Shown one piece after another: positions 57,928 through 64,000 of a stretch of 64,000 nt of DNA (position 1 is the first letter of the stretch; each line of letters begins with the position of its first letter). The stretch spans positions 69,134,614 to 69,198,613 of the forward strand of contig CM028377.1 in the NCBI GenBank assembly GCA_013146195.2. Direction: 5' to 3'. The position numbers and the translations under genes were made by a program. This DNA is from Codonopsis lanceolata. Taxonomy: Eukaryota > Streptophyta > Magnoliopsida > Asterales > Campanulaceae. The notes beneath the pieces were generated by a model. That model ran no database searches. It had not been told where the DNA came from and was given only the letters and a program-made list of their open reading frames with translations.

Positions 57928-58914
57928 TAGAGGTGACAAATGGATGGGTATGGGCAGTGCCCATATGAGCAATAGGTTTAAATGAGCGGGCTAGTAAGTA
58001 TCCATTTAATATCATGAGCATATATGGGGGACAATAAATGGGCATAGGCGCCCATGGGTGCCTATTTACTCATTAACACAAAGTTATAAAATAAATACAA
58101 TAATAAAAAACTTCATTCTTTAACCAAAAATACGCAAAAAGAAAAAAAAACAAAAAACATTAATTTCACCAAAATAAATAAATAAATAAATATGTATGTT
58201 TGCTCTTCTCTTGTGTCAATTATGTATTTTTATTGTTGTAACCCTCAATTCAATCTTCTATTTTTTGGTTAGATTTTTAATTTTGCTGAAGCCCAATAGA
58301 CAAACACACGAGTGTAAACCTGACCAAAAACTAAACAAGCTAACTAAGCCACATGTACAAATCTATATAGGAAGGTTCGAGCAAATAAGAATGTCGCATG
58401 TTGCACTGCTCACAAAACCGCTATGAATCCATTTATAGTGTAAGAGGGATGGATATATACAGAGTCATAGAAATGGAACAATCTGGGAGTGATGTTGGGT
58501 TTCAATTAAAGGTACAGAGTCATGGAATGACATCTCATGCTTTGCTTTGCAATTTGGGGGTAAGGGGTGGCACTTGGAAGGGCGGGTGTACAATATATAC
58601 ATATATATATATATACTATATAGGGGCGCTTGGAAGGGTGAGTGTACAATATAGAGATATTAATTATGTTAAACATCATTATTAATCTTAAAATTTTTAT
58701 AATTATGTATGTTATTGATAAAACAAAATTAGAAGAGGAAGAGAATGAGTTTTAGTATGGGTGCCAAGTGGATGCCCATTTAGCCGATCATAATTAATGT
58801 GCCCAAGTGAGCATGTTCATTTGTGCCCACTTAAAATTTTGGGTATGCTCATACCCATTATTTATTAGGTGATCCGTGCGGACAAATAGACGCGGACAAA
58901 AATTGTTACCTCTA
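57928..58914. mobile_element. hAT-like non-autonomous element nested in the previous one
   Basis: The ends TAGAGGTGACAAA and (reversed) TAGAGGTAACAA are of hAT type. The flanking 8-mers GTTGTAAA and GTTATAAG match at 6 of 8 positions, consistent with an aged 8-bp target duplication. Inside, GGGTATGGGCAGTGCCCAT and GGGTATGCTCATACCC continue the inverted similarity. A short tandem duplication (CTTGGAAGGG...GTGTACAATATA) lies at 58570-58655. No transposase is present. Confidence 0.65.
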
Positions 58915-58999
58915 GTTATAAGCATCTACTTTTTAAACACAAGTCCACTTGTTCATTAAAATTTTATATATTATAATATTACCCTTCTTAATATTAGTT

Positions 59000-59402
59000 A
59001 TAATAACAAAAAGTAATATTAATAATAATTATTATTAAATTAATAATAATAATTAATAATTATTATTATTATAATAAAATAATAATAATAATAATAATAC
59101 AATTATTATTAATAATAAATATAATAATAATTATTAATTATGATCTTAATAATAATAATAATAATAATAATAATATAGTAAAAATAATCGTAATAATAAT
59201 AAGTAATTATAAAATTAATATTAATATTAATAAAATAATAATAATAAAGGTAATATTAATATTTTTAAATCAATAATAATAATTAATCGTAATAATATAA
59301 ATAAAAGTAATATTAATAAAATAATGATAATAATAATAATAATAAATAATAATGATAATAATAATTATTATTATTTAAATTAGTAATAAGAATAAAATTA
59401 AT

Positions 59403-59491
<89 letters not shown>
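59000..59491. repeat. TAA/AAT trinucleotide-rich tract with a pure (TAA)n run
   Basis: Imperfect AAT repeats span ~59000-59400, ending in a pure run of about 28 triplets at ~59408-59491. No coding potential is seen. Confidence 0.9.
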
Positions 59492-59492
<1 letters not shown>

Positions 59493-59723
59493 TAAACCAT
59501 ATTTTGTGATGAGACTATTTGTGTCTTTATATTTGAATTCAACATTTTTTCAACTTACTAATCAAACTCAGACATTAACTTATGAAAGCTGACATCACTT
59601 TGACAAAGTTAAATCAAACAAGACTAGTTATTAGTCATCAATCATAAATTATAAGCAATAAGTCATCAGTCATATGTAATAAGTCATCAGCGCGTATCAA
59701 TAAACTAAATCAAACAGACCCTA

Positions 59724-60399
59724 GACCATCGTCAAAACAACCGTGAATTTGATAATATTTGGTTATGGGTGATTAGCACTCTCAATCACATGTGACATTT
59801 TTTTCTCCTAATTCACATTCAATTCAAAGAGATTTCTTCAATACAGATGTGAATTTGATCTTATGTGGTATGCATCATATTACAAAAATAGATTTGACAC
59901 TATATTATTAAGTAAAAAAAAATGAACAACCAATATTAAGAGTTTTAGATAGGAAAAGGCTCACTAAGATGCATTTGCATCCTCAACTAGAATGTGGAAA
60001 AAAAAATTGATTAACACGTTATATACATAACACTTATTCACGATTGCATTGAAGAACTTATTCAATTTTTTTCTTAAAAAAAAGGAACAACCAATATTAA
60101 AAGTTTTTAGTTTTTTCTTTTACTCCACTCATTTAATGTAAAAAGCCTACTATTCTATTTTAAAGAGTTTGTGCTAAAAAATTAGCCCTATAATCCCAAT
60201 GGCTTTTCAATTATACACTATAGATGCAAGGATATGTGATGTAGAGAACCGCATAAGCTGTGTAGAAAAGTAAGGATACATCAAATATATGAAAAGTTGT
60301 TGACGCGACTACATTGATTGTCCAAATCCTATTAAAAATACTGAAAATTTGAACAAAGGAAGTCAATTCTCGTAATATTACGATCAATAACCTATTTTT
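59724..60399. other. Intergenic sequence, nothing recognised
   Basis: AT-rich. No gene, no recognised repeat. Confidence 0.4.
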
Positions 60400-60622
60400 T
60401 TTCCACCTATATTTTATTTTTATGTTACAAAGTCACATCATATGATTAATCTTTTGAACAATCACCTTTTATAAAACATCAATCTTCAACTATCATTAGA
60501 AGCAATTTACCCCTCAATTGTAACTTTTTTTTAAATCGCACATTTTATTTAGACACTATCATTTCAATTGACGAAATCACATATATTGGCACTGTGCCAT
60601 AGGCACGGGTATGAAGATCTAG
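60400..60622 (+). mobile_element. Helitron-like 3' tail, first copy
   Basis: It is related to 62650-62810 over ~150 bp (TAATCTT..GAACA, CAACTATCATT, ACCCCTCAA). The end carries a hairpin GTGCC-ATA-GGCAC (60594-60606), then CTAG at 60619-60622, as in a Helitron 3' end. The following base is G, not the usual T, so it may be mutated. The 5' end was not found. Confidence 0.5.
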
Positions 60623-60634
60623 GTTCATGTGTAG

Positions 60635-62027
60635 TGATAGGAGCGCAAAAGTGTGATATTATTAACTGTTTTTATGATTAATTATAGAGTAAATATTACA
60701 CTTTTGGTTGCTTTTGGTTGTTAATGTTTGTAGGTGTGAAGGGAGCCGCAAAAGAGAAAACTAAGAAAAAAATGTTGGATTGCAAGAAAATGAAATTACG
60801 TCTTTGTCACGTGGGCATGTGATATCCACGAGTCGAAGGAGCTAGTGCAAGTTTCAAGCGCACTTTTTAGGCGTTAGACATTACAGTTATTTACGTCTAA
60901 ATTCGCTTTATGTATTGAATGAAAATGATAATGTGCAAGTAGTGGGAGGTTTTGAGAAGTTATTGGTAGTTTTAAAACTACCAAATAGTGGAGTTAGTGG
61001 GAAGAGATAGTGATATTTATTGAGATATTTTCTGAACTTAAAAGGGGGAATTCGGCCAGAAGGAAGAGAGGAATCAGGCAGTAACTTTGAGGGAGAAAAG
61101 TCACTAACAATTGCTAGAAGAGAAAGGGTATAAATAACTTGTATTCTTTCTTGAGTTGAAGACTTGCAGGAACATTAAATCTTTGGTATTTTGTAAGTAT
61201 TTTAATTATGTTTAGTAGCTAAACTTCTTCTTCCAGTCAATGAACAATTAAGTCTCCAACATTCTACTTCTGTGAGATCTAATGGAATCAACTCTTGTTT
61301 CATTACAAATATTTATTCGTTCTCCGTTTAGCACGTTGCAAGATTATTGTGTTTAATTGATGTTTGTGGCCAGAATATTAATTAACATAATAGTCTATAG
61401 CTAGTTAACGCTGTTGATCCGTAATTGTCCTCGGTTTTAACAAAGTGGCGAGTAATGCACCTTTTAGGCATCACAAGCATAATCGGACCGTATTACGGGA
61501 ACGAATAATCTTAGTTACATGTTATTGCTTCAATATGCATGGCTTTGAATCGGGTCTCTCTCTTCTTAATGCAACCGGGTTATTAAATCTTACGAGCGTC
61601 TCGGAGGTTGTAATTCGGTTAGACGATAATTAACGAGCGTCTCTTGATTATCAATACGGTAAGGAGAGATTGAGTGTTAGGCGTTCGTCGACACTTTTAA
61701 CCGGTTTATTTGTAATTTAACAAGATATTTTTGCATCTATGATCAGAAGTAAAATGCGAGACGAAATTGAATCATTGGCTGGAATTTATTTTATTGAATT
61801 AAGTCAAGCATTAATTTGTTAGTTTAATTAAAAGCATTAATTTTTAGTTAATTAGTTAATTAGTTTATTTTTTAGTTAATTAAAAATATAATTTCATATG
61901 CATTATTTACTTAGTAAAATTCTAAAAAGGAATAAGTACAACGTTCCCTGTGGATACGATCCCGACTTACCTTATACTCATTATTAGGGAAGTAGGTGAA
62001 TTAATTTTGACGAATTGACAGTCGTCA
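60635..62027 (+). mobile_element. Solo LTR of a Ty3/Gypsy element (1393 bp)
   Basis: It begins TGATAGGAGCGCAAAAG and ends GACAGTCGTCA, with TG...CA ends and inverted TGA/TCA. It is flanked by a perfect 5-bp duplication TGTAG (60630-60634 and 62028-62032). Inside are a TATA-like GGTATAAATAAC at ~61126 and, near the end, the phrase CCCTGTGGATACGATCCCGA seen in Athila-type plant LTRs. There is no internal domain and no second LTR, so it is the product of LTR-LTR recombination. The frame 61445-61633 inside is not a gene. The lineage is an inference. Confidence 0.85.
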
Positions 62028-62032
62028 TGTAG

Positions 62033-62609
62033 TTAATTTAAAACTCATGTGTATGTAGCTCATAATTAAAATATGATGAAAAAGTAAGGATAAAGTGGTA
62101 AAAGTGTTGTCCTAGAAAGAAAAAATTTCAAACAAGACAATTATTTTGGAATAGACGAAACAAAAAACCAAGACAATAATTTTGGAACGGAGGGAGTACT
62201 TAATTAATGTAATATGTTGTCAGTTCCGAACAAAGAGTCTAATATTTCATTTTGTGATGTTTCACTAAAGAATCTACTTTCAAAAATTAAGACATAAAAT
62301 GTCATTTTATTGCTAATACATTACTACAAGTGTCATTTTCTTAAAAAATTTAACTTTCTAACGGGGACTTTTGTCTGGAACAGATAGAGTAAAGTTTATA
62401 AGTTATGTTAGTTTGTTGTAAACTAATGTGGTTTTGATTAGTTAATTTTAAAATAATATTATATTATAAAACAGCTAGGTTCGTACATGTGCAATTGACT
62501 AAGGCTGTTAAGAGGTTGAAATTAAATTATCTTGAAAAATTTAGCGATTGAGATTCACCCTCACATTCATATGTGTGAGTAATTATCCATTTTTAACTCC
62601 CTATTTTTT
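62033..62609. other. Intergenic sequence with Stowaway-like fragments
   Basis: GGAACGGAGGGAGTA at ~62182-62196 is a typical Stowaway right end, and AACAAAGAGTCTA follows at ~62229. Complete paired termini were not found, so this is probably decayed or nested MITE debris. Confidence 0.4.
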
Positions 62610-63585
62610 CTTTCTATATTACAAGTTACCCATATAATTACTACTATAAACAGTCACCATTTTTTCTTCTCGCTATATTTTATCTTTACATTACAAAATT
62701 ACACACTGCGATTAATCTTCTAAACAGTCACTCCTAATAAAACATTAATCTCTCAACTATCATTTGAAACAATGTACCCCTCAACGGTAATATTTTTTTA
62801 AATCGTAAGAGGTCAGGATTTATTTTTTTACTAATATCCTACGACTGTAATTTATTTGGGTTTTCAAGCACGTGAATATCAGTTTTTCATCTCCTATATT
62901 ACGATTTTACAGTTATTATTTTATGGTTTTACAGTAATCTTTTTCGCTCATATACAATTGACTAGGACTATTCAGAGATCATAATTTATTTTTTTACTAA
63001 CATCCCACCTAGATTTTTTTTTTTAAAGAATCAATTTAATTTTTTTCCAACCTGTTTGTTTGTCCGGCCTAGATTTATTGTTTACAAATATTTAGTTTAT
63101 AGTTTCTTAATTGATTGTTATTGTAATCAACTAAATCTCAATTTTATTTTTGTCCAATTTAGATTTGATTAAAAAAAAATTGTTCGTAAGTTTTGTAATT
63201 ATAAATATTTGTATTTTAATTTCTTTCTTTTTTAATTTTTTTGCTAAGTTTCCCTTATTGGTCTGAAATCTTTGTGATTTCAGTTTCGAAATAGTATTTT
63301 GTTAGTTCACTCTGTCTCATTCAATTTATTTTATGTTTTTTGTTTACAGAGATTTTCATATTTAACTCTATTTTAATTAACATGTGTATGGTTGGTATGT
63401 GCGAGAGAGAGAGAGTGTTTCTGGATGCTTAATTATACTCTTTTTAGATACATTATACAATTTTTTTTAATTTTTGGGATATCTTCCTTTATTAATTTCT
63501 TCACATCATGCTCGCTTTACACTCGCTTCATACATTGATCACATTCATACTGACACCGTGTCATAGGCACGGGCACGAAATCTAG
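62610..63585 (+). mobile_element. Helitron-like element tail, second copy
   Basis: It shares sequence with 60400-60622. The 3' end carries the hairpin CCGTG-TCATAGG-CACGG, then GCACGAAAT, then CTAG (63582-63585) followed by T, the expected Helitron terminus. The 5' boundary is a guess. No Rep/helicase is encoded, so it would be non-autonomous. Confidence 0.5.
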
Positions 63586-64000
63586 TATATATATATATAT
63601 ATAATGACAATGGTAGATTTATCTCTCCAAAATCACACTTTTGAACTTTTTAGTTACTATTCCACTATTTCTCTCTCATATCTTCTTCCTATTTTCTATG
63701 GTTGTATTTCTCTTTCTCTCTCTTGTCTCCTTCATATTTTCTCTCTCATCATCACCATCTCATCTCTTTTAATTATGTTTAAAACTTTTCTCTTTTTAAA
63801 CAAAAAAATAGTAACTAAAACAAAAATAATAGTTCCGGAGTCAAGAAAACAAAAATATAAGAGGTTAGTAAAATAAAAATAATTTATGGAACAAGCCACT
63901 ATAAAAATAAAAGTTACAGAATTAACAAAACAAAAATAATTAATACGAAAGTTAGTAATATAAAATAATTTAAAAAACAAAAGTTTAAAACAAATTCTTA
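63586..64000. other. AT-rich intergenic sequence
   Basis: A (TA)n run is at 63586-63602, followed by low-complexity TC- and AAAT-rich sequence. The opposed frames at 63604-63980 are compositional. Confidence 0.5.

Larger units (their letters stand above)
57793..59723. mobile_element. TIR element with GTTTGATTT ends, carrying a nested insertion
   Basis: The left end TGGGGTATGTTTGATTTGAC matches the reversed right end TAGGGTCTGTTTGATTTAG, followed by repeated 'ATAAGTCAT' words at both sides. Such ends are common in plant hAT- and PIF-type MITEs. No clear target duplication was found. It contains the element at 57928-58914 and a TAA-rich tract. Confidence 0.5.

Noticed and set aside
61445..61633. 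62-codon plausible-looking frame
   Set aside because: It lies wholly inside the solo LTR bounded by a perfect target duplication.
63604..63980. Opposed 82- and 90-codon frames near the window end
   Set aside because: Both come from TC-rich and AAAT-rich low-complexity sequence.

Overview
The window is nuclear DNA of a flowering plant, most likely a eudicot. It has AT-rich intergenic space, short GT-AG introns, long TA and TAA microsatellites, and nested plant-type transposons: Ty3/Gypsy (Tat lineage), Ty1/Copia, Mutator-like, Stowaway, hAT-like and Helitron-like. I cannot name the species. Three host genes are supported: a large coiled-coil, tail-anchored protein of the TNO1 type (trans-Golgi network SYP41-interacting protein), a CPBP-family intramembrane protease, and a small secreted Cys-rich peptide gene.

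Layout. 1-4900 is repeat-rich and holds two copies of a TIR element with internal 185-bp tandem repeats and a Helitron-like 3' end. 4908-14416 holds upstream sequence and TNO1 copy 1, which is cut off by a 100-N gap (14417-14516). 14517-23545 is the 3' part of a degenerate Tat-type Gypsy element: broken pol, a 24-bp minisatellite, a spliced antisense ORF and a 3' LTR. 23563-33119 repeats 4908-14416 almost base for base and continues to the true 3' end of TNO1 (copy 2, 27014-33798). The two copies carry complementary single-base homopolymer frameshifts, and copy 1 ends at a 100-N gap. The 'duplication' is therefore best read as two haplotype contigs placed in series, with the Gypsy insertion present on only one of them. 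A real tandem duplication is not excluded.

34393-35876 is a long foldback element with 32-bp perfect termini. 37468-49630 is a 12.2-kb Mutator-like element bounded by a 9-bp target duplication (one mismatch). It carries a plant-mobile-domain (PMD) gene and, converging on it, a MURA-type transposase followed by an OTU-type cysteine protease domain. Symmetrical subterminal arrays of palindromic TGTTCGG/CCGAACA motifs lie at both ends. A young Copia element (LTRs 2 differences in 338 bp, 5-bp target duplication) has split the transposase catalytic domain. This is the most interesting region.

49966-54690 is an intact eight-exon CPBP protease gene starting about 340 bp from the Mutator-like element. 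55188-55553 is the Cys-rich peptide candidate. The rest, to 64000, is non-coding: minisatellites, a hAT-like element nested in another TIR element, a TAA microsatellite, two Helitron-like tails and a 1393-bp solo LTR with a perfect 5-bp target duplication.
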